Source: Caldicellulosiruptor obsidiansis OB47 (GTDB lineage Bacteria > Bacillota > Thermoanaerobacteria > Caldicellulosiruptorales > Caldicellulosiruptoraceae). Taken from it: DNA of 64,000 bases. Shown piece after piece: positions 24,574 through 32,277 of this stretch; position 1 is the first letter of the stretch; each line of letters opens with the position of its first letter. The translations under genes and the position numbers were made by a program. Where the stretch lies: positions 1,186,001-1,250,000 of the forward strand of contig NC_014392.1 in NCBI RefSeq assembly GCF_000145215.1. The letters run 5' to 3'. The notes below the pieces were generated by a model, which had not been told where the DNA came from, did not search any database, and saw only the letters and a program-made list of their open reading frames with translations.

Positions 24574-25302
24574 TTGATAGGTCCAGAAGATATTTTCCAA
24601 AGAACTATGATGCTAATTGGAGAAGATAAGATTGAAAAACTGTCAAAGGCAAAAGTAGCAGTGTGTGGGCTTGGTGGAGTTGGAAGTTTTGCGTTTGAAG
24701 CTCTTGTTCGCTGTGGAGTAGGAAATTTTGTTATTGTTGACAAAGATAGAGTTGTTCCCTCTAATTTGAACCGCCAACTAATAGCAACTATGCCGAGTAT
24801 AGGAAGATATAAAGTGGAGATTGCACGTGAAAGGGCAGTTGAAATAAACCCTTTTGTGAAAATAGAAATAATACCTAAGAAAGTTACATCCGAGAATATT
24901 TATGAGATTTTTGAGAATGTGAATTTGGATTATATAGTAGATGCAATAGATGATATTGGGGCAAAGGTTGCACTTATCAAATTTTCTTCAAAAGAGAACA
25001 TAAAAATAATAAGTTGTATGGGTATGGGCAACAGGATAAATCCTTTGCTTGTAAAAGTTTCTGATATATATTCTACACGTTATTGTCCGCTTGCTAAAAA
25101 ACTTAGAAGTATTCTGAGAAAAGAAAATATTAAGAGTTTAAAGGTTGTATACTCTGAGGAAAAACCATCAAAACCCGATTATAGATATTTAAAAGAAAAG
25201 TCAGAAAAAAAGCATGTTCCAGCAAGTATTTCGTTTGTTCCACCTGTTGCAGGATTTATTATGGCTTATGAGGTGGTAAAGGACCTGGTTTTTGGTGATT
25301 AA
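24574..25302 (+). CDS. tcdA: tRNA threonylcarbamoyladenosine dehydratase (TcdA, ThiF/E1-like)
   Basis: 242-aa E1-like enzyme that in E. coli cyclises t6A37 of tRNAs to ct6A using ATP. N-terminal FQRTMMLIGEDKIEKL is the TcdA hallmark. Also seen are the Rossmann loop VCGLGGVGSFAFEAL, the E1 segment VDKDRVVPSNLNRQ, DAIDDIGAKVALI, and VSDIYSTRYCPLAKKLR. It lacks the C-terminal zinc cysteines of MoeB/ThiF, which supports TcdA. Start TTG 24574 follows GAAAGGGGAG; an in-frame TGA at 24568 excludes a longer form. Confidence 0.88.
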   Translation: MIGPEDIFQRTMMLIGEDKIEKLSKAKVAVCGLGGVGSFAFEALVRCGVGNFVIVDKDRVVPSNLNRQLIATMPSIGRYKVEIARERAVEINPFVKIEIIPKKVTSENIYEIFENVNLDYIVDAIDDIGAKVALIKFSSKENIKIISCMGMGNRINPLLVKVSDIYSTRYCPLAKKLRSILRKENIKSLKVVYSEEKPSKPDYRYLKEKSEKKHVPASISFVPPVAGFIMAYEVVKDLVFGD

Positions 25303-25374
25303 TTTTGATATACAAAAATAATCTTTTTTGTGTTAAAATATTCAAAAAGGTCTTAAGAGAATCTGGAGGGAAAA

Positions 25375-25830
25375 ATGAATACATACAAATTTGCAAGGGC
25401 TTTTAGGGGTTTTAAACCAAGTTCTGTGATAGAGTATTTAAATAATTTGGAGATGACCTATGAAAAAGAAATAAAAGAGAAACAGGAAAAGATTGAAGAG
25501 CTCCAGAAAGAAAATGAGGAGTTAAAGAATACTTTGAAAAAGCTTGAGGAAGAGCTTTCAAAGTTGAACGAGCAAAAAATAAAAATTGCTGAGCTTCTCA
25601 TAATTGCTCAGGAAAAGGCAGAGAGTATCGTATCAAAAGCAATTGAAGAGGGAGAAAACAAAAAGAGAGCTCTTCTTGCTGAAATTGAGGAGCATGAAAA
25701 GCTTCTTCAAAATTTAAAAGACGAAATAAAGCGAATAAAAGGAGAACTTCAATCCTTCATTTCTAAATTTGATGAGAAAGCTATAGGTAGCTCTCAACCT
25801 GAACTTCAAGAAGAGAGTAGCATTATGTAA
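25375..25830 (+). CDS. DivIVA-like coiled-coil protein
   Basis: 151-aa protein, nearly all charged alpha-helix. The N-terminus (FARAFRGFKPSSVIEYLNNLEMTYEKEI) resembles the DivIVA/GpsB membrane-curvature domain, where an F/Y-RG-Y/F turn is followed by a helix. A long coiled coil (about 28-135) and a disordered tail follow. DivIVA proteins mark cell poles and septa and recruit division or wall-growth factors. It is shorter and more divergent than canonical DivIVA, so the exact role is unclear. ATG 25375 has TCTGGAGGG upstream. It is followed by a strong terminator. Confidence 0.7.
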   Translation: MNTYKFARAFRGFKPSSVIEYLNNLEMTYEKEIKEKQEKIEELQKENEELKNTLKKLEEELSKLNEQKIKIAELLIIAQEKAESIVSKAIEEGENKKRALLAEIEEHEKLLQNLKDEIKRIKGELQSFISKFDEKAIGSSQPELQEESSIM

Positions 25831-25853
25831 AAAGTATGCTACTCTAATTTTTT
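25814..25853 (+). terminator. Terminator after the DivIVA-like gene
   Basis: Perfect 10-bp stem AGAGTAGCAT (25814-25823) / ATGCTACTCT (25836-25845), then a T-rich tract ending at 25853. The left arm is inside the last codons of the gene. Confidence 0.85.
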
Positions 25854-25911
25854 CATATTATTACTGTCATTTTCATAAATTTACCTTAGAACAAACTTTG
25901 TAGAATGAATA

Positions 25912-26679
25912 ATGATAAAAGTTTTTAACATTTCCAAAATTATAAGGCTGGTCTTACTCGCAATTCTTATTTTGCTCATAATAAACACTATTTTTATCTA
26001 TTCAAGGCTAACTGTAGAGGTTGTAACTCTAAAAAAGCTTCTACCAATCTACTGTGTTAACAGGGATGACAAGAAAATAGCTCTAACATTTGATGCTGCA
26101 TGGGGAAACGACGATACAAAAGAACTGCTTAGTATACTCAAAAGATTCAATGCAAAAGCTACTTTTTTCCTTGTAGGTTTTTGGGTAGAAAAATATCCCG
26201 AAGATGTAAAGAATATCTTCAGTCAAGGGCATGAAATAGGAAGCCATTCTGACAAACATCTTCACATGTCAAGATTATCTGAAGCTGAGATAATTAGAGA
26301 TATTAAAAGCTGTGAAGAAAAAATTATAAAGATTATTCACAAAAAACCAGTGGTTTTCAGACCTCCATATGGAGATTACAATAATACTTTAATAAGAACT
26401 CTTTCTTCCTTGGGATATTATGTTATTCAGTGGGATGTTGATTCACTTGATTGGAAAGATTTATCTGCCCAAGAGATTGCACAGAGAGTATTGAAGAGAG
26501 TAAAAAGCGGCTCTATTGTATTGTTTCATAATAATGCCGAAAATACTAAATTTGCTCTGCCGATTATACTCAGTAGTCTTTCCAAGCAAGGGTATCAATT
26601 TGTAACAGTATCAGAACTAATATATAAAGATGGTTATTATATTGACCACCAAGGTGTTCAGAGAAAAATAGAAAGGTGA
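25912..26679 (+). CDS. Membrane-anchored polysaccharide deacetylase (PdaB-like)
   Basis: 255-aa NodB-domain protein with an N-terminal membrane anchor (about residues 10-31), so it acts outside the cell on peptidoglycan or another N-acetylated glycan. Carbohydrate esterase 4 motifs are all present: TFDAAWGND (catalytic base Asp and metal Asp), HSDKHLHMS (metal His pair), RPPYGDYN, DVDSLDWKD and IVLFHNN. The order and the TFDAAWG variant resemble PdaB, which deacetylates spore-cortex or vegetative wall peptidoglycan. Sporulation cannot be inferred from this gene alone. ATG 25912 has no strong SD visible. Confidence 0.85.
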   Translation: MIKVFNISKIIRLVLLAILILLIINTIFIYSRLTVEVVTLKKLLPIYCVNRDDKKIALTFDAAWGNDDTKELLSILKRFNAKATFFLVGFWVEKYPEDVKNIFSQGHEIGSHSDKHLHMSRLSEAEIIRDIKSCEEKIIKIIHKKPVVFRPPYGDYNNTLIRTLSSLGYYVIQWDVDSLDWKDLSAQEIAQRVLKRVKSGSIVLFHNNAENTKFALPIILSSLSKQGYQFVTVSELIYKDGYYIDHQGVQRKIER

Positions 26680-26745
26680 TTTAATAATTGAAAAAAGAAT
26701 GGTCACACTAATAAATGCGGTAAAAACAATGAGGAGAAAAATAAA

Positions 26746-27339
26746 ATGGTAAAGATAGGAGTGTTGTATGAAAACCCCTTGTACAAGAAGATATTTAAGA
26801 GTGATTTTGTTGATTTTGCAAAAAAAAAGGGTAAAAAAATATTAGAGATAGATTTAGCGAACGAAAAGATCAGTGCCGAAAAAATTACAAATTTGCTTAT
26901 AGACTTTAATCTTCCATTTGATTATATCATTTTTTATTTGGATTGTCCACAAAATGTTGTAAAATATTGTGAATTCATTGTTGTCCTTCAGAATGAGATT
27001 TTAAGTAGGTGGAAAGACACTTTTAATAAACACCATAAAATTTTAATCTTTATGGATAATAACGTACCTTTGGCATTAAAAAATACTTCTTGTAATGTTA
27101 TTGATATAGGCTTTTCATCCCAAAACACCATAAATATAACTCATCTTGATTATGGCAGTGACAACAAGGTAAGCCTGAGCCTATTTTTCCAGAGAGCTGT
27201 TGAGACCATTGATGGCAATATTATTGCCGAGAAAGAAATAAAAGAAAAAGAAAATCTACAAAAAGAGGAAGAGGGGATATCTGTCTGTGTAATTTCTGCC
27301 ACTTTAAAAAGTTTGTGTGGTTTGAATTTGAATGTCTAA
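26746..27339 (+). CDS. Conserved-looking protein of unknown function
   Basis: 197-aa soluble protein that I do not recognise. Visible pattern: alternating strands and helices in the first 120 residues (MVKIGVLYENPLYKKIF; FDYIIFYLDCPQNVVKYCEFIVVL; HKILIFMDNNVPLAL), suggesting a Rossmann-like alpha/beta fold. A segment SSQNTINITHLDYGSDNKVSLSLFFQRA follows, vaguely like a ligand-binding region, then a charged Lys/Glu helix. ATG 26746 follows AATGAGGAGAAAA. It lies between a polysaccharide deacetylase and ssb, each about 65 bases away. No cleavable signal peptide or TM helix is evident. Confidence 0.65.
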   Translation: MVKIGVLYENPLYKKIFKSDFVDFAKKKGKKILEIDLANEKISAEKITNLLIDFNLPFDYIIFYLDCPQNVVKYCEFIVVLQNEILSRWKDTFNKHHKILIFMDNNVPLALKNTSCNVIDIGFSSQNTINITHLDYGSDNKVSLSLFFQRAVETIDGNIIAEKEIKEKENLQKEEEGISVCVISATLKSLCGLNLNV

Positions 27340-27402
27340 AAATTTACTTTGTTGAATAGTATAAAAATAGGCTAAAAAAGTACGAAAGGATGAGTGTTTG
27401 CC

Positions 27403-28047
27403 ATGTCTCAAAACCCTTTAGAAAACAACAGAGTTTACTTGTGTGGAAAGGTTGTTACTCCACTTAATTTTAGTCATGAGAGTTTTGGTGAAAAATTTTT
27501 TACATTTAAGCTTGAAGTTCCCCGACTTTCTCAGCAAAAGGATATTTTAATTGTAACAGTTTCTGATAGACTTTTAATCAATGTAAATCTTGAAGAGGGA
27601 AACTCGGTAGAGGTAATAGGACAGTTTAGGTCATACAATAATCCTTCAAATGTAGGAAACAGACTCATCTTAACAGTATTTGCAAGGGACATTAAAAATG
27701 TTGAGAGTATTGACCCTTCGAAGAATATCAATGAGATATTTTTAAATGGATATGTGTGCAAAAAACCTCAGTATCGCACCACGCCTTTAGGAAGGGAAAT
27801 AACAGATATTTTGCTCGCGGTAAATAGACTGTATGGGAAGTCAGATTATATTCCTTGCATTGCTTGGGGGAGAAATGCCCGTTTTGCAAGTACATTTCAA
27901 ATAGGTGATAACATAAAAATATGGGGAAGAGTGCAAAGTAGAGATTATCAAAAGAAATTGGAAGATGGTAGGGTAGAGATAAGAACTGCTTATGAGGTTT
28001 CTATATTTAAGCTTGAAAAAGTAGAAAAGGAAGAGAATGCGAACTAA
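27403..28047 (+). CDS. ssb: Single-stranded DNA-binding protein with two OB folds
   Basis: About 214 aa in two tandem OB-fold halves. The first (about 5-105) has NNRVYLCGKVV, FFTFKLEVPR, NLEEGNSVEVIGQFRSYN and ILTVFARDI. The second (about 110-210) repeats the pattern with NEIFLNGYVCKKPQYRTTPLGREITDILLAVNR, YIPCIAWGRNARFA and GDNIKIWGRVQSRDYQK. It lacks the acidic C-terminal partner-binding tail of canonical SSB, ending instead in KLEKVEKEENAN. The first half is more diverged. Such two-domain forms occur in Clostridia beside a normal SSB. The start is ATG 27403 (SD AAAGGATG); GTG 27394 is possible. Confidence 0.8.
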   Translation: MSQNPLENNRVYLCGKVVTPLNFSHESFGEKFFTFKLEVPRLSQQKDILIVTVSDRLLINVNLEEGNSVEVIGQFRSYNNPSNVGNRLILTVFARDIKNVESIDPSKNINEIFLNGYVCKKPQYRTTPLGREITDILLAVNRLYGKSDYIPCIAWGRNARFASTFQIGDNIKIWGRVQSRDYQKKLEDGRVEIRTAYEVSIFKLEKVEKEENAN

Positions 28048-28122
28048 AGATGTGATATAGATATTATCTTTGAAATATGATAAAATCATAAAAAGTGACA
28101 AAAGAAAAAAGAGGTGTAGTTG

Positions 28123-28659
28123 TTGAATCTACCAAATATTCTCACAATTTTAAGATTTATATTAGTACCAGTATTTGCTGCAATATTTCTTTCTCATCTG
28201 AAGTACAATTATCTGATAGCGCTAAGTATGTTTTTATTATCAGGCCTCACTGATGTTTTAGATGGTTTTATTGCACGAAGATACAATATGGTTACACAAT
28301 TTGGAAAACTATTTGACCCGCTTGCAGACAAGTTGATGATACTTACTGTCTTGTGGTGCCTTGTTTTGAAAGAATATATACCTTCATGGGTTTTTTATAT
28401 TGTTCTTGCAAAAGAGATTTTTATGATAGTAGGTTCAGCTCTCTTATATGGGAAAATAAAAATAGTGGTTTCTGCTAATATATATGGAAAAATTTCAACT
28501 TTTTTGTTTTACATAGCCATTGTCGCGTTAATCTTAAGATGGCAGATATCCTTTTTTACACTCATATTAGCTCTAATTTTTGCTGTTTTTGCACTTGTAA
28601 TGTATGTATCAAAATATGTAAATGAATATAAAAGACTCAAAAGCACCTCCCGTGAATAA
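28123..28659 (+). CDS. pgsA: CDP-diacylglycerol--glycerol-3-phosphate 3-phosphatidyltransferase
   Basis: 178-aa integral membrane enzyme making phosphatidylglycerol phosphate. The CDP-alcohol phosphotransferase signature DG-x2-AR-x8-G-x3-D-x3-D is exact: DVLDGFIARRYN, then FGKLFDPLADKL. N-terminal LPNILTILRFILVPVFA is typical of PgsA. Four to six helices are expected. There are adjacent TTG codons at 28120 and 28123 after GAGGTG; 28123 fits the family N-terminus (MNLPNILT). Its 3' end contains the left arm of a 13-bp inverted repeat whose right arm covers the next gene's SD. Confidence 0.93.
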   Translation: MNLPNILTILRFILVPVFAAIFLSHLKYNYLIALSMFLLSGLTDVLDGFIARRYNMVTQFGKLFDPLADKLMILTVLWCLVLKEYIPSWVFYIVLAKEIFMIVGSALLYGKIKIVVSANIYGKISTFLFYIAIVALILRWQISFFTLILALIFAVFALVMYVSKYVNEYKRLKSTSRE

Positions 28660-28702
28660 CTGCATTATAAGTTGGTTAACCTACAAATAGGAGGTGCTTT
28701 TG
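28638..28702. repeat. 13-bp perfect inverted repeat masking a ribosome-binding site
   Basis: CAAAAGCACCTCC (28638-28650) and its exact complement GGAGGTGCTTTTG (28690-28702) with a 39-base loop. The left arm is in the last codons of pgsA; the right arm includes the GGAGGTG Shine-Dalgarno of the holin-like gene (ATG 28705). In a read-through mRNA the SD would be base-paired. It has only a short T tract, so it is not a typical terminator. Confidence 0.75.
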
Positions 28703-28704
28703 TT

Positions 28705-29064
28705 ATGAGTGAAAAAACTGAAAAAAGGTATGCAAGCTGGCTTGGTATAATTGTGAGATTTGTTGTTGCTTCATTTATGATGCTTTTGATGCAGCTCATT
28801 TACCCTAACTTTGTATTCAGTAATTGGATGATAGGAATAGCTTTAATTGTAGCAATATCTGTGATAACATATATAATTGAAAGAATAACAACACTTTATA
28901 GAACCCCTATAGGAAGAGGAATAATTGCTTTTTTAGTAACTTTTGCCATCTTATATTTTGGTAATATGTCAGTACCAGGTATCAAAATACCAATTATCGC
29001 TAATTTGGTTACCTCTTTTGTGGTGGGAATGTTTGATATATTTTTGCCAGACAGGGTATTTTAA
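28705..29064 (+). CDS. Four-helix small membrane protein (holin-like family)
   Basis: 119-aa protein with four predicted TM helices (about residues 12-32, 38-56, 72-90 and 94-112) and charged ends. It resembles the small four-TM families labelled phage holin family / DUF2512 in Bacilli and Clostridia, whose role is unknown. There is no prophage context, so a lytic role is not supported. ATG 28705 has a strong GGAGGTG eight bases upstream, which lies in the right arm of a 13-bp inverted repeat. The open frame extends to 28672 but the SD fixes the start. Confidence 0.75.
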   Translation: MSEKTEKRYASWLGIIVRFVVASFMMLLMQLIYPNFVFSNWMIGIALIVAISVITYIIERITTLYRTPIGRGIIAFLVTFAILYFGNMSVPGIKIPIIANLVTSFVVGMFDIFLPDRVF

Positions 29065-29090
29065 ATTAGAAAGGCAAAGGGGGTCTTTTT

Positions 29091-30068
29091 TTGGATATAG
29101 GAAAGGTACCTGTAGAGATACTACAAAAACATATCTTTAGTAAATCAAAAACAAGCAAAAACATTTTGTTGTTTCCTAATATTGGAGAAGATTGTGCTGC
29201 TGTAGATATTGAAGGAGAAATAGCTGTTCTTACTATGGATCCAATTACAGCAGGCGATAGTATGAGCGGTTTTTTATCGGTTATTGTTGCTTGCAATGAT
29301 TTGGCGGCAGCTGGAGCACAGCCACTTGGAATACTTACTACTGTGCTTCTTCCCCCTGGAAGTGGTGAGGATGAATTTGCGCATATATTAACTCAAATAA
29401 GAGATGCTTGCAATAAATTAAACATACATCTTTTGGGCGGACACAGTGAAGTGACAACTGCAGTTACAAGACCATTGATTGTTTCAACTGGATTTGGAAG
29501 GGTAAAAAAAGAGTTTCTTGTTTCTACAGGTGGAGCAAAGCCTGGTGATAAAATTGTTATAACAAAAACAATAGGTTTAGAAGGTATTTTTATTTTATAT
29601 AACAAGTATAAAGAAAAACTAAAGGATATATTAAATAGCCACGAAGAAAAAGAAATAGAAAGCTTTGTAGAAAAATTAAGTGTTGTAAAGGAAGGGATGA
29701 TAGCAAGAGAATATGCCTCCAGTATGCATGATATTACAGAAGGTGGACTTTTTGGAGCTATATATGAGGTGTGCAGAGCATCAAGTAAAGGTGCAGTAAT
29801 ATATGAAAATATGATAAATCTCAGTAGTGCAGTTCAAAAAGTGTGCGCTTTTTTTAATTTAAATCCATATAAGCTTATCTCAAGTGGAAGTATGTTAATT
29901 ACGACAAACAGGGCAGATGAACTGGTAAAAAAGCTTTGGAGAAATGGCATTGAATGCTGTGTAGTAGGAGAAATTATGGAAAGACCAAATATAGAATTTA
30001 TATCTAAAAGTGGAGAGATAATTTATATCAATGAGTTGCCAATAGATGAAATATATAAAGTTGTGTAA
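29091..30068 (+). CDS. AIR synthase-related (HypE/PurM-like) protein
   Basis: 325-aa ATP-binding protein of the PurM/HypE/ThiL/SelD superfamily. Superfamily blocks: NIGEDCAAVDI (metal/ATP), TMDPITAG, VIVACNDLAAAGAQPLGILTTVLLPPG, LLGGHSEVTTAVTRP, GDKIVITKTIGLEG, HDITEGGLFGAIYEV and LISSGSMLI. HypE (hydrogenase maturation) is the closest feel, but it lacks the C-terminal catalytic Cys of true HypE; the protein ends PIDEIYKVV. Cyanide-group chemistry on Cys is therefore unlikely. Start TTG 29091. It precedes a two-component system by 18 bases. Substrate unknown. Confidence 0.75.
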   Translation: MDIGKVPVEILQKHIFSKSKTSKNILLFPNIGEDCAAVDIEGEIAVLTMDPITAGDSMSGFLSVIVACNDLAAAGAQPLGILTTVLLPPGSGEDEFAHILTQIRDACNKLNIHLLGGHSEVTTAVTRPLIVSTGFGRVKKEFLVSTGGAKPGDKIVITKTIGLEGIFILYNKYKEKLKDILNSHEEKEIESFVEKLSVVKEGMIAREYASSMHDITEGGLFGAIYEVCRASSKGAVIYENMINLSSAVQKVCAFFNLNPYKLISSGSMLITTNRADELVKKLWRNGIECCVVGEIMERPNIEFISKSGEIIYINELPIDEIYKVV

Positions 30069-30086
30069 AAGAGAGGTAGAAAGAGG

Positions 30087-30758
30087 ATGAAAATCCTTGT
30101 TATTGATGATGATATAAAGATATGTGAGGTAATAAAACTCTACTTAGAAAAAGAAGGGTTTGAAGTGGTAGTTACTCACAATGGTATGGATGGAATTTCT
30201 GTTTTCAAAAATGAAATGCCCGACCTGGTTATATTAGATATTATGTTGCCCAAAAAAGATGGATATGAGGTTTGTAGAGAACTCAGAAAGATTAGTAACA
30301 TTCCAATTATAATGCTCACTGCTAAAGGAGAGACTTTTGATAAGGTACTTGGATTAGAGTTAGGAGCAGATGACTATATTGTAAAACCGTTTGATCCTAA
30401 AGAGTTAATTGCACGTATAAAAGCAGTACTGAGAAGAACACAGGGTGAAGTCAATGATGAAAAGGTTGTGGTATATCCAAATCTGACAGTAAATCTCACT
30501 ACATATGAGGTGAAACTTGAAGATAAAGTAATAGATATGCCGCCGAAAGAGATAGAGCTTTTGTATTTTTTAGCATCGCATCCTAATAAAGTGTTTACCC
30601 GTGAACAACTTCTTGACCATATATGGGGTTACAATTTTGTTGGTGACACTCGAACAGTTGACGTACACATCAAAAGAATAAGAGAAAAGATCGAAAATAA
30701 TAAGTATCCTTGGAAGATAAAAACCGTATGGGGTGTAGGTTATAAATTTGAAATTTAG
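30087..30758 (+). CDS. OmpR-family response regulator (second two-component system)
   Basis: 223-aa regulator with receiver domain (about 1-118) and winged-helix DNA-binding domain (about 130-222). Phospho-acceptor Asp51 is in LVILDIMLPKKDGYE; the acidic patch is DDD (7-9); the conserved Thr is in MLTAKGE; Lys is in VKPFDPKE. The wHTH shows EIELLYFLASHPNKVFTREQLLDHIWGYNF and TRTVDVHIKRIREKI. The cognate kinase follows after 24 bases and an HtrA protease is next, resembling envelope-stress systems such as CssRS-HtrA. ATG 30087 follows AGAGAGGTAGAAAGAGG. Confidence 0.92.
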   Translation: MKILVIDDDIKICEVIKLYLEKEGFEVVVTHNGMDGISVFKNEMPDLVILDIMLPKKDGYEVCRELRKISNIPIIMLTAKGETFDKVLGLELGADDYIVKPFDPKELIARIKAVLRRTQGEVNDEKVVVYPNLTVNLTTYEVKLEDKVIDMPPKEIELLYFLASHPNKVFTREQLLDHIWGYNFVGDTRTVDVHIKRIREKIENNKYPWKIKTVWGVGYKFEI

Positions 30759-30782
30759 ATTTATTTAGGGAAGTGAAAAGAA

Positions 30783-32186
30783 TTGAAATCCATATATTTT
30801 AAATTTGTACTGACATATACAATCATAATTGCAGTCGGATTTTTAATTTTTGGAACAGTACTCAATAACTTGACAGAAAACTATTTTATCTCTCAAAAGC
30901 AGACTCAGCTTGTTCGTGAAGCAGAAAAGATTGCAACTGGACTGGCTCTGTGGTATATCACAGGTTTTTTGGAGCAAGATAGACTTAGGTTTGAGATTAG
31001 ATTTTTACGAGATTATCTTAATGCTTCAATCCTATTGATAAACAAAAATGCAAATGTAATATTAAACTCGGACGAACAGGTGTATATAGATGACTTTAAT
31101 CTGAGAAAGATAAGAGACAAGGTCTTTGAAGGCGAAATTGCTGTAAAAAAGCTTCTTATAGGTGATATTATAAAAAGAGAGTATTTGGTTATAGGGTATC
31201 CGGTTGTGATAAACAATCATATTATTTCAGGACTGCTTCTTATCACTTCCACCGATGAAATAAGGCAAACATTAAAGATGTACAACAGAATAATTTGGCT
31301 TGTTACATTATTCGAAGTTTTAGTTGTCCTGATAATAACATATGCACTGACTCAAAGGATTATCACTCCCATTAAAAAGCTTGCACAGGCTTCAAGAAGG
31401 ATAGCCGAAGGTGATTTTTCGCAAAAAATACCTATTCCAAATAACAGTGATGATGAAATTAGCGAACTTATTTCATCTTTTAATTATATGACAGAAAAAT
31501 TAGAAAACTTGGAGATGATGCGAAAAAGTTTTATTTCTAATGTGTCACATGAACTCAGGTCTCCTCTTACTTCAATAAGAGGATTTGTGGAAGGTATATT
31601 AGATAGAACTATTCCAGATGACAAAAGAGATTTTTATTTGACTCTTGTAAAAGAGGAAGTTATAAAGCTTAACAACTTGATTAATCAACTTTTAGAATTG
31701 TCAAGACTTGAATGGGGAAAAATAAATGTTAATTTGAGTGAATTTAAGATTTATTCTGTGATTGCAGAAGAACTCATTAAATTTGAAAAGCGAATAGAAG
31801 AAAAAGAAATAGATGTAAGTTTACAAGTGGATGAAGAACTTGTTGTCAAGGCTGATAGAGATTTGATAAGCAGAGTTATTCACAATCTTCTGGACAATGC
31901 TATAAAGTACAACAAGGTTGGCGGGAAGATATATATATATTCTGAAGTAGTAAATGGTAAAGCCTATATAACAATACAAGATACAGGCGTGGGTATTCCT
32001 GAAAAGCTACAAAAGCTTATCTGGGAAAGGTTTTATAAGGTTGATGAGTCAAGAAGCCTTGAAAATGGAGTTGGGTTAGGGCTTTCAATTGTAAAAGAGA
32101 TTATAAAGCTTCATAAACAGAACATCTGGGTTGAAAGTGAGGAAGGTGTGGGCTCAAAGTTTACATTTACGCTTGATTTAAAATAA
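30783..32186 (+). CDS. HAMP-containing sensor histidine kinase (second two-component system)
   Basis: 467-aa membrane kinase: TM1 (about 8-27), an extracytoplasmic sensor of about 140 residues, TM2 (about 170-190), HAMP (about 190-243), HisKA with His256 (VSHELRSPLTSIRGF) and HATPase_c. The ATPase has NLLDNAIKYNKVGG, DTGVGIPEK, WERFYKVDESRS and GVGLGLSIVKEI. No PAS domain is present, unlike the phoR kinase at 4265. TTG start 30783 follows GGGAAGTG. The adjacent htrA suggests it senses misfolded or damaged envelope proteins; this is inference. Confidence 0.92.
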   Translation: MKSIYFKFVLTYTIIIAVGFLIFGTVLNNLTENYFISQKQTQLVREAEKIATGLALWYITGFLEQDRLRFEIRFLRDYLNASILLINKNANVILNSDEQVYIDDFNLRKIRDKVFEGEIAVKKLLIGDIIKREYLVIGYPVVINNHIISGLLLITSTDEIRQTLKMYNRIIWLVTLFEVLVVLIITYALTQRIITPIKKLAQASRRIAEGDFSQKIPIPNNSDDEISELISSFNYMTEKLENLEMMRKSFISNVSHELRSPLTSIRGFVEGILDRTIPDDKRDFYLTLVKEEVIKLNNLINQLLELSRLEWGKINVNLSEFKIYSVIAEELIKFEKRIEEKEIDVSLQVDEELVVKADRDLISRVIHNLLDNAIKYNKVGGKIYIYSEVVNGKAYITIQDTGVGIPEKLQKLIWERFYKVDESRSLENGVGLGLSIVKEIIKLHKQNIWVESEEGVGSKFTFTLDLK

Positions 32187-32277
32187 TTTTTATTATTTGT
32201 TAACAATTCGTTAATAATTTTTTCAAAAACAAGGGGTAGAATTATAAGTGAAAAAACAAAGTGAGAGGTGAACAAAG

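Noticed and set aside
26699-26752. 17-codon small frame overlapping the start of the unknown gene at 26746
   Set aside because: No SD in front of it and no conserved feature; could be chance in a short gap.
28705-29064. Prophage lysis gene (holin)
   Set aside because: No phage genes, endolysin or integrase nearby; four-helix families of this name are common chromosomal proteins.
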